Assembly (NCBI GenBank): GCA_030248135.1
Contig: JASANC010003263.1
Location: 1-64,000 of the forward strand
DNA: 64,000 bases
Source: Theristus sp. LFF4_11
Taxonomy: Eukaryota; Nematoda; Chromadorea; Monhysterida; Xyalidae
Reading direction: 5' to 3'
Part shown: positions 1-13,139 of the stretch, one piece after another
How positions within the stretch are numbered: position 1 is the stretch's first letter
Layout of the letters: each line of letters opens with the position of its first letter
The notes under the pieces: model-generated
Databases searched by the model: none
What the model was told of the DNA's origin: nothing
Seen by the model: only the letters and a program-made list of their open reading frames with translations
Program-made: the position numbers and the translations under genes

Positions 1-129
1 CACAAATTGAATGTTGCAGAACCAAAGTTTGTATGCAAATCTGTTTCTGCAATTTGCAGGAATCTGCTAAAAAATTTCTGCAAACGGTCCAAAATTTCTG
101 CAAAAAACCGACGTTTTTCTGTAAAAAAC

Positions 130-580
130 CCAGGCGCTGATTGGTTAGTAATCACGTCATGTTCGCGTCATGTTGCATATATTTTCCAGATGGACTGTAG
201 AAACAGCTGCTTTTAGTTTTTCTGCATCTTGGAACTTTGTTTTGAACTTTGAGAATTTGCATCATTGAACTTGGAACAGACCATTGTTTTAATTTAAAAA
301 TGGAGAACAGCAGTTTTCATGGCCAAATTTTAATTTACATTTGTCACCGTTGCCGTCGTTCTTTTTCTTGAAAACAAAATAATAATTCGCCTCAACTTTT
401 ACTTTTTTGATTTTTTCTCCATTTTATAAATCACAAAGAAGTTTTGTCCATTAAAAATCCAAACATTCATCACCACAAACACTGAAAAACTAAAAAAATT
501 AAAAAAAGCAAAGTGCAATTTGAAAGGCGCGCGTTTGCACGTGATCAGGTGACGCAGCAGCCAATCAGCTGATGCCCCTC
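130..580. mobile_element. MITE-like inverted-repeat element (GCTGATTGG family)
   Basis: The left side (about 132-185) holds GCTGATTGGTT followed by TCACGTCA. The right side (about 535-575) holds the reverse complement (TGACGCAGCAGCCAATCAGC). The AT-rich interior shares words with the element at 49409-50194, such as a GTCGTTCTTTTT block and an ATAAATCACAAA block, so the two look like the same family. No protein is encoded. It lies upstream of the first Aurora kinase exon seen, probably in an intron. The exact ends are uncertain. Confidence 0.45.
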
Positions 581-625
581 TGACTATCCTTAGTCTGGCA
601 ACCGTATCGTTGATGATCCATTCAG

Positions 626-3084
626 GTGCTGTTCAAATCGCAACTGCAAAAGGCAGCCGTTGAGCATCAGCTGCGGCGCGAAATTGAAATCCAAGCGCAT
701 CTGCGGTACGCACGTGTGCATTTATGACAGTTGAATGTTTGCTGTTTTGATTTCAACCAGACATCAACGTGCACAACGGAACTGGCTGTTGACGCGTTTT
801 TGTGTCTCAGCCACAAGCACATTCTGCGCCTGTATGGCTATTTCTACGACGACACGCGCGTCTACTTGATTCTGGAGTACGCAGCGCGCGGCGAACTCTA
901 CAAGGAGCTGCAGAAGTTGAAGCGATTCGAAGAACACCGTGCTGCGCAGGTGCTTGCTTCGCGTGTTCTCTTTGTTGTTGTGCTCTTGTTCTGTCAGTGT
1001 GTTCAGTGGCTGTTGACACAAGTCACTGTTGTTGAGTATGCTGCCATTGTCTTTGCTTCGCAGTACATCTACCAAATGGCGGATGCGCTCAGCTACTGCC
1101 ACAGCAAGAAAGTCATCCACCGCGACATCAAGCCCGAGAATCTACTCGTCGGTCTCAAGGGTGAACTCAAAATTGCCGACTTCGGCTGGTCCGTTCACGC
1201 GCCGTCGTCACGGTCTGTTGTGTTCGCTTGTGCCCAGTTTTGTCAGATTTGTCTGTGATTGGTTAGCTCTGCAACGACAATGCTGCTGCTGTTCAGACGC
1301 GCCACGTTGTGCGGCACCTTGGACTACTTGCCACCTGAGATGGTCGAAGGAGACACGCATGATGAGCGGGTGCGTGTTATATTGTTTTGGTTTGTTGGCT
1401 CAGTGCCTTTGCAGACCTACAAAGCGAATTACTTTCATGATTGATTCAGCAATTCAAACTTGCCTAAGAGTCTCGGTGGTATCATCTCAAAGAACACGGA
1501 TCAGTTCAGCTATTTTGAATTGCATGAAAGTGATTTCGTGTCTTGCAAAACTGGTAAAAAGATCATCGATTTGTGAGTGCTCGTGTGTTGTGGTGGGGTG
1601 TTTTGTTTGGCAAAGCTATGACCTATTTTTTCAAATGTGTCCCACTGAAATGACGTCATGTGCCGCAAAACATGCGCTTGTCGTTCACAGCAAACCAGAC
1701 TTTCCGTTTAGCCGATTTCTTCTCGTAAACAAATGGTGAATGTCGACTCAGTCACAACAAACTGAAATTTTAATGCCTGTACTTTGATAAACGGGCGTTT
1801 TTGAAACAAATGACGTCATTTTAATCCGGACACGTTTGAATAAATGCACAATAGTAGTGCGCTTGCAGGTTGATCTGTGGTCGTTGGGCGTGCTGTTGTA
1901 CGAGTTCCTGGTTGGCAAGCCGCCGTTTGAGACGCAGTCGCAGCCGGACACCTACAAGCGCATCACCACCGTCAAGTACACGTTCCCCGACTACGTCACC
2001 GACGGACCGCGTGACCTGATCTCCAAGGTGACCGTGACACGCCTCTCTGCCGCTGCTCTTGTTCTCGTATGTCTCGACTACGGTTGGCAGAAACCGCTGT
2101 TCTCGATTCCGGGCAACAAAACCGGTTTGAAAAACTTGGTACTAAAAGTTGTAGCGCTTGAATCTAGACGGAGGAACAGTTGGGCATTTTGATTTGAAAA
2201 ACAAAGTTTTTGAGCAAACATATTTAATTTAAACAGGGAATTTTCAATTTTTAAACCTTGCATTTGGAACTGTGGTAATTTAAGATATCTGAGTCTTTCT
2301 GGTGGGCGCAAATTATTGCAAATCACATCTTGTTTTTTGTCTTGGCATATTGTTTTGACAGCTTTGGCAGAAGAAACCAGGTCTGTGCAAGAACAAACAA
2401 CGTTACTTTTCTAACAAATTCTATGATCTTTTATTTTGGCCCCGCAACTCAATGCGCCCATAGATAGGTAAACAGTTGCATGCAGGACGCTGGAATTCAA
2501 AATTGGTAAAGTGATCCGAGTCCCCTACACAGGGTCGGGTCACTTAGGCGACTTTCCATTGCCACATAATGATTGAAACTAGTTTTCTTTTCACGTCTGC
2601 ACACGCATTCAGTAGCAGAACTTAAAAAATTGATATACCAAAACCGAATTAAAACCCCAAAGGCAAAAATTAAAACCTGCTCCCGCTCCACACAGAAATA
2701 GGGGACACGAAACAATGGGTAAGGTCCGAGAAGAGGCACAAACTGAAATCAAAATCAAACGCATTGTCTCTCTGCAATTTGTTTCTAGTTGCATAATGAA
2801 ACATCGCTTATTTGCAGAACTTACACAAACGTAGCATTAAAATTTTAAAAAAACGAACAAAGTTTTTCACTGTTTTTTAGAGAACGAAATTTGCCTCGGG
2901 GAAAACCGAAAAACGGTTTCTTCCCGGGAAAAAACGGCGTTTCGTCTGTTTGCCAGCCGTATAGTGTTAACGTTTTCTCGGTTTTTGTTCACAGTTGTTG
3001 CGTAAAAATCCGGCTGATCGACTGCCGCTGAAGGATGTGATGAACCACTGGTGGGTGCAGAAGTGCATGCAAGACATGCAGTGA
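626..3084 (+). CDS. AURK: Aurora-type serine/threonine protein kinase, 3' part
   Basis: This is a mitotic kinase that acts at centrosomes, spindle or centromeres. Six exons fit in phase: 626-705, 811-949, 1064-1212, 1297-1369, 1869-2027 and 2995-3084 (TGA at 3082-3084), giving 229 residues. They start at the alpha-C helix ([12 protein letters not shown]) and run through RLYGYF, the catalytic loop [10 protein letters not shown], the DFG motif in [13 protein letters not shown], and the activation segment RRATLCGT. The last motif keeps the threonine that Aurora kinases autophosphorylate. The family-typical PPEM and [19 protein letters not shown] motifs follow. The glycine-rich ATP loop and catalytic lysine are missing because the 5' exons lie off the left edge. 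The A or B subtype cannot be decided without the N-terminus. The gene converges on KIF17, whose stop lies about 1 kb away. Confidence 0.93.
2427..2660 (+). repeat. Dispersed repeat, copy 1
   Basis: The block begins GATCTTTTATTTTGGCCCC and runs through an AATTGGTAAAGTGATCCGAG core. Diverged copies on the other strand lie at 61370-61475 and 21200-21315. The distal half (GTCTGCACACGCATT region) recurs at 35420-35530. No coding capacity and no clear termini are seen. It lies inside the last Aurora kinase intron. Confidence 0.55.
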
Positions 3085-4079
3085 GTGTGCCTGCGTCCGC
3101 AACGGCACGAAATGGAGGTGGCCTGCTGATGCTCACAACCGCCAAAATTGACGTAGTTGTTTGTTTCACAAAATCACATTGTAACACTTGTTGTGACCGT
3201 TGCTAATCGGTTTTTTGTGCAATTCTGTGACGATTGCGAAACAAATACCATTCTCGGTTTTACTCCCTTGGTCTCGTCGCGCATTTACCTTATCGCTCTT
3301 TTACCTTTTGTCTCGGTTTGTTTTATTGATCGTTTTTTTTTATGTTGGCCAAGCCCATATTCAGAAATTTGCTTTGAAAAAATTACTTTGTTAACAGAAG
3401 AACTGGCTTTTGTTTTTCAATGACCTGACCGCAGAAGAATTCTGTTGACCAATTGTGAATAACCAAATAATCAAAATGCATCATTTTCTTTCGCAGGACA
3501 CTTTACAATGGTTTCACTTCATATTCCATTATTTTTTATGAGATTCACTTTTTTGAAACTTGTGAGCGTCTACAAGTCTGTTTCAATGCAGTTCCAATGG
3601 CGCTTCATATCATTTTCCTATCACCGTATTGTTGGATGAATGCTCTGTCTTGTAATCAGGTGCAAAAAAAGAATCAAACCAGTGAACATAAAATGCTGGA
3701 GTTCCATTTATAGCGTTACAAGTTTTGTTGCTCTTTTGTTTGTCTTGCGTTGTTGTGAATGTGCGTTTTCCTCCAACACCTGCTGTTTGTTTCTAAAACA
3801 AAATTGCAAAATAATTGATTGACAGTTTCTGTTCTGATCGATGACAAAATGAAAAAATAGCGCCATGTTTGTCTGACGTTCTTATTTTTTTGCTCCACCC
3901 TTTATCATTCTAAATCATAATTACAATTTGAAGTAATCACATTTCAATTTCATCACACTTGTTCTTGAAAACAGCCCTTGATATGCGAAGAACCGATACG
4001 GTGATTGTAAAAAAGCGATTCAAAAGTATTTCTGCCGATCGAACACTTGTGTGCTCAGCGTTGCGAGCAATGTTGCTGC
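3085..4079. other. Intergenic, convergent 3' ends
   Basis: This is AT-rich sequence between the Aurora kinase stop and the KIF17 stop. No exon-like stretch, RNA gene or inverted repeat is recognised. Confidence 0.5.
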
Positions 4080-7000
4080 TCAGTACTTGCGCACCCTGCT
4101 GCGTTTGCCTGCACTGCCACGGCTCTGTGTGACGTCCAGCGCTTGCAGTCTTTGTGGCCGACGCACCGCTGGACTGCTGCCTGAAAGTGATGTTTGGTGA
4201 CATTGTCAAATGTTACATCACTGAGACTGACTGGTGCGTTTGAAAGGCGAACCGCCAAGTGTGTCCGGCGGAGACCGCTCGTAGATGTCGTTCGTGTAGA
4301 CGACGCCAGAGACGAGGTTGTCCCAGGTGATGCGGCTCGTTGGGTACAATGTTGCGCGTTCTTCTGCAACGTTTGCTAATAACAGTGGTGAATGGTCGCT
4401 TCGGCACCATGCCCGTGTGACCGTGTGGGCTGCCGATGTGCACGACCCTGAACGTGGTGCGATGTGGGATGTTTCCCTCAGGCCAGTATTCAGCCCGCAA
4501 GAGACGCGGACTGCACACCGGCTTGAGGAGCGCGCACATCGGTGCCCCACACCGTCACGGGTGTGGTTGCGACGGGAGAATGTCGGTGCGCACGCCGCGA
4601 AGCACAGGACAGCGACTAAACCGATTTGTCTGTTCTTGTCGAGCTCCGTCCGCCGCTGCAGCTCCAGTGCGCGCGCGTTTGTCTTGAAGTAGTTGCTTGC
4701 GACGTCTTCCATGCCGGCACGTTCTAATCGCTGAAACGAAACGGCTGACTGTTGATTCTTTAATAGATTCATATGACAAAAATCATTAAACCATTTTCAG
4801 CCGGGTGTCATCGAAGTCGTTGTTGTTTGTTGCGTATCCGTTCAGCTGACGTGGACTGAATGCGGACGCAGGCGACATGCTGCTGTTGTTGGCCATCACA
4901 CCATTCACACGACCGCCTGGCATCATACCTGCAAAGACGACACGTTCGCATGGCAAATGTGTGTACACCTGGTCAGTAATGTTGCGCTCTGCAGTTGTAA
5001 TTCTAGAATAATTGCTTGGCATTTTGTGCAGTTTTTGCTGTGCTGCAAATGTGGAGACTTTCTGAAGACACAGTGTTGTCGGTTGAGAGTTGGAACAGCG
5101 CTAAAGACCCGTTTAGCCGTCCGTGTTTGCATCGGCACGTCACTTCACCCCCTGTCATCGTTTATGTGTCCGCATCTGTCTGAACGTCGATGCACGCGGG
5201 CATAAACGAGCGCAAAATCTAAAACCAAGCAGCACGTCATCGTTTATGCGTCCGTGCCTCTCTGTACGTCGACGTCCGGACGGCTAAATGGGCATCAACG
5301 GACAGCGTTGTTCATTGTTGGTGATGCACTGAGCACGCATGTCTTGTCGTGTGTGTCTGTGGTGCACTGTCAAACGCAGTCTTGTACCGCCAAACGTCGA
5401 GAGTGTCTGTGCGAGCTCCTGATCGTCCGCGTGCTCCGTGTACTTGGAGTAGTCGAGGCTGAAGCTCTGGCGCGCTCGCATGGTCGCCGGTCGAGCGGAC
5501 GGCGGTCGCTGGCGCGCCTGCTGGCTGTGTGGCTCGAGCGACTCGCTGCGAGCCAGCAACAGAGCCGTCGGGTAGCTCTGCGTCAACGCATCCACGCCGC
5601 GGGTGGCCATTTCGAGAACGTTCGCTGTTTGCGGGGCGGAGTGAATGCGTTGCTTGGCACTTGGCACTCAGTGTGTCTTGAAGTGACCGAAGTGAGGATG
5701 ATTTTACAGCGACCACTCCAGATGGGAAATGAATGAAAACGGCTGTCAAACTTCAGCAGCCGTCGGTGGGAATTCCCATAAACCTGAATGGCAGGTATGC
5801 AGTGGCAGTCGAAAAGTAAACAATATTGCTGCTGTGTGGAATACGTTGTTCGCTAGCAGCATTGAACATCCGCACGCTGCTTGTTGGTCGTTGGTTTGAT
5901 TGATCGCGACGTTACAGCAGCTGGCATGTGCACCAATGGTGTACTAGTATCACCACTGCTTTCCACTTGATTGGTTGACGGCAAAAGTGCACCCGATTAT
6001 TGATAATGGCCGGGCCATGTCGGTCGTGTTGTTTACCAGATAAAACCAGCTGATAACCATCGGCAATGTATTTGGTTCACTGAGCTCATAATTGCACCAC
6101 AAGCTTCACAGTTGGTCGTGAAAACGTTGGAGAATATGAAATAAGCACATTTCGTGCATTATATATGGTCGCCATATTTGTTGTTGCCATTATGCTCCGT
6201 TGACAGTGCGCATACATTGGTGTCTCTATTGAAAGCACTTTTCAGCAGGTTTCAGCGCATTCAATTCTAAAAGTGCTTGTGTTTACAGTTGTTCCCTGGT
6301 GACGCCGACTCACATGCCCAAATTCAAAATTGTTGCCAGCTAATACAAGTGCACCCGGCTAGTGGATGGCTGGAAGGAACTTTGAATTTCGGTGGGTCTT
6401 GTCTGGATTGACTGATGTGTGGTGGATTTGGCATTGCAGTTGTCTGCATCTTTCAGTGTGTTCTTACTTCTAGAATAGCACAAAATTATTTGAAGTTCAG
6501 CTTACGAACATTCATGCTGCAAAATTGGCACTCCGGCCTTGACGCATTTTGGAAAAGGGTGTTCAGAAAACGAAGAAAAGTCGTTTCTTTGTTTTTTCAT
6601 GGCTTCGACCAGAATTGTGTGGGCTTTCTTTTTTCGGTGCATTATGAAACGGCGATTTTTATAACCTTATCAATTGCGGTTGCAAAAAGGGTGAATGTGA
6701 AGCAGCACAATGAAGCAAGCGATGGAAGAAAAAATTGAGCAAAGAAACATGGTAAAAACAATTATTTGAAAGTTAAAAGTTTGAATTTGTTGGCAGATCT
6801 GAATTTTGTTTTTCATTAATTGGCAATAAATAATCTTATGTAACAAAAAATTTGTAGTCTCTTAAGGTACCTGCGGGTAATATTTCCAAAAAGTGAGCGG
6901 TACTTACCGATATTCTGAGTGTTGTTGTTTGGCAGTTTCGTATGTTGAATGGTCAAATCGGGCAGAATCCATCTTTGTGTGTCGTCATCCCAAACTGCCT

Positions 7001-10000
7001 CTGCTTTTATGCGTTCTAAATTTGAGTAGTTTGAATCGCGACGCATCAGCGGCTGTACTTTCTCCATCAGTTGATTCATGAGCAATATTTGACGCTCCTG
7101 GCGGCGAATTGTTTCCAAATAATCGATTCGGTCTTGCTCGAATTCAGACTGAAGATCGGCGATTTCAGTTTCCAACGAGCGAACCTGAATTGACAAAACA
7201 TGAATTTTTGTTGCAAATTGATTCCAGTCGCTGCGCTTCGGGTCGGGGATATAGCGAGCGCAGGCCACCGAAACCGAAATCGGGCTGAGATCACTGGTGC
7301 CCCCCAGGACAGAACGGGGCTTAGAGGCCGTCCCCCTCACGTGGCGAGGGTATGGTTCGACGGGATGGTGAGCTGTCCGTTGCCTAAACCCACCGGAGTT
7401 TGGTACCTTAGGGTTTCCGGAATCGGTGGGGGGGGGGGTGCTTCAAATATACATTGTAACATATTAATCAAGATGGAACGTGAGTGCTTTTTTGTGTGGT
7501 AAAATGCTTGAAAATGGTTTTCAGTGTGTGCTGATTAAAACGCATTTCTGTGACGTGGAAAAACGTTTCAACAATTATTTCAATCAATATGTGAAAGATA
7601 TCAGTTGGAAGCTGTTGTAGTCAAACCGATCACCCCCATTTTTACTGATGGGCGTGCAATTTTCATGCAACAGCCACGCCACGCCCAGCCCACCTGATTG
7701 CGTTCTTTATCGAGCTCAAGCGTCACAGCTTCAAGTTTGTCTTGGACGCTATTGTACACGTGCAACATTGGATCGTCTGATTTGATTTTGGATAGTTCTT
7801 CTGCAAAAATATAGAGGTTGTCTGCATCCTTTTATATGCATAGGTTGTCTTGACTGTTGCGAATCAACTAAAATCAGTCAGTTGCATGCGTTGTGTTGAT
7901 GCTGAATTTTAACAAATACCAGCAAGTTTCTGCATTCGCGTTTCGGCGTGTTGCTTTTTGCGTTGACGTTTTTCTTTGAGCATTTCGTTGCCAGCCTGCT
8001 CGCCACCAACCATTTGATGCTGTAGAATCTCGAGCCTGTAAAAAAATGAACCAACAGAAACTCAGCATTATTTTTTAGCTTTTGTACTATTTAAACGTAT
8101 CGGTTTACATGTACGTTGGGCGAAACTAAGAAATCTTATGTTTTCAGAACCGGTGCTGCTAAAATGCCAGGACGGCTGGATGGCACTGCAAGGTACGCGA
8201 CCAAGCGTGTGTTGGTGGGGTGTGTACTGATTCACGTTGCACTCGCTTTTTTCTTTTGATTATATATGTACAGCTTATAGCGCCAAAAACAGACATTATA
8301 AATGACTCGGTTCAGTTTCGTTGCTCATGATACGTATGTTTTTGGAGAGCCGCTTTTGGCACAGGATTTGTTCGTGTTCCATTTTGAAACGAGATGCAGA
8401 CATAATAGGAAAAAATCTGAAACCTCGAGGGAGATTCAAATAATCCATGTCTCTGATATTGCAGACCAGGGCACTAGACGTTGTCTGGAAAACCAGAAAA
8501 CGTGGGTTAGAATTCCACTGCAATAGTACAGTTGTCTTATTGGTAGCCGACTTTGGCCATGAAATTTAATGCAAGCAAAAACAGTGTTTTGAACTTCTTC
8601 GTGGATTAAAAAAAGTTGTGAAAACGCATTTCCAAAATTTCGGGTGTCATCCAAAAAGTTTTGGTGTCTCTGAAACCTATATGTACCGTATTTAGATTTA
8701 GATGTTATAAACGCGGCAACCAACTGCAGCTGCTCACGCAACCCAACCAAAACACAGCATGGCATACCGTTTCTTGGCTTCATTTGGGTCGATCACTTGG
8801 TGCTGTGCGTCACGTGACATTGTCGGTGACGCAGTGGGACTCAATGCTGGCTCACGATTCAGTGTCATTTGCGCTTGCTCCTGATTCGTCAAAAAGTGAT
8901 TTGATCGTTGCACGCTAAAACAACCAAATCAAATGTTACACGTACATACATACCTCAATTTTCTTCTGTGCTTCATCGTGCTTTCGTTTCAATTCGTTCA
9001 AATGTTGTTGCAGCTGAGCATTGCTCTGTTGCTCTTGCTGACATTGCCGTTTCAGTTCAGCCATTTCTCGGTCGAACTCTGAACGCAGAGCGGCTTTCTC
9101 TTTTTCAATGTCCACTGATGGCGATTGTTTCATGGGTGCCACTGCTGGTTGACCGCCATCTGAATAAAAAAGTGTTGCGTCTTGTCAACGATCAACGTTT
9201 TTCCGGCCCAGTGAAGAGACAAATCTGTGAATGTATCAAACTTTGAACTAGAGCCTTCAGACGATTAATTTCTTCTTGATATTCGCGTAGGAGTGCGTCT
9301 TTCGGATCTTCATTGATTTTTGGTTTGTTCTGAAATTTCGATGTCAGTTGGTACGTTGCTATCGCTTTTCACGAATTTACTCATTTTCGTTTTATTGATA
9401 AAATACGAGCCTTGATATTTTTCGCCCTGTTGGCGTAGCGCAGCGTCGACAGTGTTTCGTCATAGTTGTTGTCAGCCGGGGAGGTACACGCAATCATGAT
9501 GGTTTTGGTGTTACCACCCAGAGAATCCTGCATCAAGACGCTCTTTTTATTTTAAACAATCAGTCGCACACACATGTACGTGTATAGGTTACAACCTTAA
9601 AACACCTCAAGCTAAAACTAAGCATCATTTTTTCAACTAACTTGCAGAATACGAGTGAGCTTCGAATCTCTATACGGAATGTGTTTTGATTTGCCGTCCA
9701 CCAACGCCGATATGACGTTTCCCAAGGCAGACAGCGACAGGTTGATCTTGTTCGCCTCTTTCAACCGGTCGCCAGTTGCTCCTGTCATGTACGCATGTTT
9801 GCACGCAATTTTTCACCGACATGAAATGAAACTACTTTCTTTATAAAAACAGGCGCTCTAATAACGAAATAACGTTGCCATTCTACTGCCGATCTGTGTT
9901 TCATTCGGTGTGGCTGCACGGTGTGGTTTAACAAGTGCTGCATTTACAAATGCGAGCGTCCCACCGGTCTTGCTCTGTCGTTCGCTGCCAGCGAGGTCAA

Positions 10001-11340
10001 CGAGGTGCAGCTTTGCCGTTCTGATGTGCTGGCGCCCGTCGTCGCCCTCTGACATCATCTCAATGTGCACCTGAACAAACGGCATCACCCGAGTTGCACG
10101 GTCCGTCTGCGCTGCACTACTGTGCTACTGTGCTACTGTGCTACTGTGCTACTGTGCTACTGTGCTACTGTGCTACTGTGCTACTGTGCTACTGTGCGCC
10201 AACCGTGAAAATGCTGTGGCTTCGTGACGAGTCTGCGTTCATCAGTGTCGCGCCGGTGTGACGATTCGCAAAGCCAGCGTCCATCAGTTTGTCGCATTCG
10301 GCCACGTTGTGCACCGCGTGCATGGACAAACCTGCGAATGTTGCACCAGCATACAGTGCACAGTGTCTGCAGTCTGTGCTACAACACGAAAACGCGTCTC
10401 ATATGTGTTCACCGCCAACGTAGATGCCCTTCTCTGGGTGCTCTTTTATGTCGAGCTTCTGGTTGACGTTCTTGCCAAGCAGATCGCGCACTTCCTCATT
10501 GTAAATCTGAGTTTTTTTGTAAAATTCTATTGCAGCAAAACTGAATAAATACTGTAATCATCGTTTCAACAAAGGTAAACTAGCCAACCTCAATGTAACT
10601 AGCATGCACAAGAAATTTGACATTTTCTGTCGTTGCGGTAGCTTCAAAAATATGCTCAAACGTGCGAGGTATGATGCCCTTCTGTGGTGGTGGTGATGGG
10701 GGACCCTAAATCACACTCTGCTTGTTGAAGTTACTTTTAATCGCCCAAACGAAAGCTCTGACCTGCATGGTGTACGTTTTGCCACTACCCGTTTGACCGT
10801 AAGCGAATACTGTGCCATTGTAGCCCTCGAGTACATTCTGCATGATTTCAATTAACATGACATCAGTGGAATTGAAAAACCTATCAGTGGATTGATTTTT
10901 GTAATTTTTTTGGTTAAAACACTTGTTGTGAGACTAGCATGGTGTTCTTCTGCTAACACAAGTGCCGCATTACCTCCACTAGCGGGTACACAATTTCATT
11001 GTACATTTGTTCAGCGGTAGAGTCCATGTAGTAAACGCCATCGAACGTGAACGATTTGGGTGGTGCGCTTTGGTCGGACATGTTTCGCAAATGCACCTGA
11101 CCTGAAAAGTCGCTCACAAAGGGTGCACGAGGCAACTGGCAAACATACAAATCTACAAATTTACTGTTGAGATTTGCTGCGAGCAGAAATTACAGTTGTG
11201 AATTGAACAAGTCAAAAGTTTAGTTGCGTTTCTCACTCACATGTTTTTACGTCCATGGTCATGCACACTTTGCAGTTCATCGTCAGCTCTCGTTGGTTGA
11301 ACGGCCGACACCGAATGACGACCTTCACCGATTCTGCCAT
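4080..11340 (-). CDS. KIF17: Homodimeric kinesin-2 motor, KIF17/OSM-3 type
   Basis: This is a plus-end microtubule motor for intraflagellar and dendritic transport. Nineteen exons fit in phase (about 975 residues; the family is about 1,030): 11340-11241, 11101-10974, 10837-10763, 10705-10589, 10506-10413, 10331-10204, 10070-9965, 9781-9642, 9527-9411, 9329-9242, 9159-8946, 8914-8768, 8035-7920, 7800-7694, 7184-6908, 5624-5388, 4928-4792, 4730-4232 and 4180-4080. The start [18 protein letters not shown] is typical. The P-loop GQTGSGKT, switch [10 protein letters not shown], switch [14 protein letters not shown] and neck [17 protein letters not shown] follow. Coiled coils and the KIF17 block [10 protein letters not shown] come next. 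The tail keeps [12 protein letters not shown] and a basic C-terminus (QRLQALDV to KRSRVRKY), which fits the KIF17 nuclear-localisation tail. One intron (9410-9330) has a GC donor. Residues encoded at 4621-4364 may be an in-frame retained intron. Confidence 0.93.
7240..7440. other. GC-rich insert in a KIF17 intron
   Basis: This GC-rich block lies in the 7185-7693 intron and ends in a run of about ten G (7429-7439). It differs in base composition from the AT-rich intron around it. An open frame crosses it towards the next exon, but it carries no kinesin similarity that I can see. It may be a fragment of a dispersed element. Confidence 0.3.
10117..10196. repeat. (CTACTGTG)10 tandem repeat
   Basis: There are ten uninterrupted copies of the 8-bp unit CTACTGTG. 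The repeat fills most of the 133-nt KIF17 intron between 10204 and 10070. An 8-bp unit would shift the frame if it were exonic, which supports the intron call. Confidence 0.9.
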
Positions 11341-12734
11341 ACTGTCACTTTTGTTGGCGTTCAATGTTTTTAATAATAAAACTCAACTTCAAATTTCTTC
11401 TTTTCACGTTTTTCTATTGAAGAAGGCCACTATGTATTGGCGGCATCGTGCTGAAACAACGAACAAGTGGTCATAGTCGTTTGCTGCATTGTTCTATGCC
11501 AAGAACACAGAACGCCAAACGAAAGCAAAACAACGACAGCGGAACACAAAATCGTGGTAGCTAAGCGACACACAAGCAGTCTGAAACATGTGTTCGTCGC
11601 AAAAAACGACCATGTGGTGCACATGTGTACTTGCTTTCAATTGTAATGCTTTGGGCATAAGCGACCGGAAGAGCGCACGCTGCTGACACTCATACTGAGT
11701 CACTTTCATATGGCACTCACTGAGGCGTACTGAAATGGCAATGCAAGTTGCCCTGGTTCTGTCGTACGAATCGGTGCTGTCGAGTTTGTTTATTATTAGC
11801 AACTGAATGAAAGCTACTAACTTTAAACGGCACAGCAGTCTGCAAGCAACAGCAAAAAAAAACAGCCGCACGCCACCGGCTGATCGTGAATGATACTGAG
11901 CATTTGCGAAGACGAAAGATTGTGTGTTTGTGGTGGTGCTCATGGCACGTTTGCAGCAAACACTCAGCTAATGTGCGTTGTTAGCATGTGCATGCGCTGT
12001 ATGCCGCTGCTGTTGTCGCTCAGTAGTAAGTAGATTTTCGCATATTTTTCTATTACTCACACGGGCGCCCATAAGTGCATATATCGCTTAGCAACGGTAG
12101 AACTCATAACAGTAGAATTATACGTGTACTGCTGCAACGGCTTGCAGAGACTGTTACCCCAGTCGCTGCCTGTATTGCGGTTCCATGCACGGCGGCTTAC
12201 GTAAAATAAATAAATGATAACAATGCACTGTTTGACACGCAGAAAACATTGACTGATAATGTGTTCATTGCAACTCATTGTAAAATTACGCGATATCGCA
12301 TCAATTGAACGGCGATGGGAGTTATGAAGCGATTCGTCAGTTGGTGAACGAATAATGAACAAAAGTTTGTACATAGTGTGGCTAAATAAATAAAGCACTC
12401 CTTGTATTTTCAATCACGGATTAATCGCAGACTAGAAGTTGTCTTTTTGAAGAATGCTAACATATTTTCCAAACGTGTATGCTACGCACAAAGAACCAAC
12501 AGAGCACGAACAAATTAATCAATTCTAAAACATGGTCATTTTGATATACACATGACTTTCTGAAAGTCCTCTTCTTTCGTTCAAAATTCGCACGCTCGTT
12601 GCACTTTAAAAAAACATACAGTGTTTACTCGGCCATTCCGTAGATCAAAAGACGATGGCACTTGAGCGCATCAGCACATCGTATCGCTTGCAGGGTGCAC
12701 GACAGGTTCGAGCGTCGTCTGAACACGGACGTGT
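11341..12734. other. Intergenic upstream of KIF17
   Basis: This is the left part of the divergent spacer between KIF17 and the first Stum gene. No exon, RNA gene or clear repeat is seen. Promoter elements cannot be assigned by eye. Confidence 0.5.
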
Positions 12735-13139
12735 TCGTTGACTTTCACGTATATAGACACGTATAAAAGTATGTACATACGTATACACGTAGACACAGAT
12801 ACAGTGCAAAAATATACATGTATACAACCTATAACATTATGTATGTACGTATTATGTATCTATATAACAGTATATAACATTATACTTACGGTACCTATAC
12901 ATGTAAACCTATACATGTGTAAATGCATGCACGTACATTTGTATACACGTATAACCGTACATTTGTATACACGTGTGCACGTATACACGTGTGTGTACAC
13001 GTATACACGTAAGAATTTATTGACGTATACATTTGTATACACGTACACACGTATATACTGTCTACGATTATACGTGTATACTTGTATACGTGTACACGTG
13101 TAAAAGTGTGTGCGGGTACACGTGTATACAAATACAGTC
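12735..13139. repeat. Alternating pyrimidine-purine tract, left block
   Basis: About 400 bp are built from degenerate words such as TATACACGTG, GTGTACACGTA and ACATGTATAC, with nearly every step alternating Y and R. Such DNA is self-complementary locally and has Z-DNA and cruciform potential. Open frames on both strands here, rich in Y, T, V, H and C, are artefacts of the repeat. Confidence 0.85.

Noticed and set aside
4318..4692. Plus-strand 124-residue open frame opposite the KIF17 tail
   Set aside because: The minus strand has phase-matched exons with KIF17 motifs on both sides, so the plus frame is a shadow.
3937..5760. A separate unknown minus-strand gene downstream of KIF17
   Set aside because: Phases join and the motifs DVASNYF and the basic tail are those of the KIF17 C-terminus, so it is the 3' end of the same gene.
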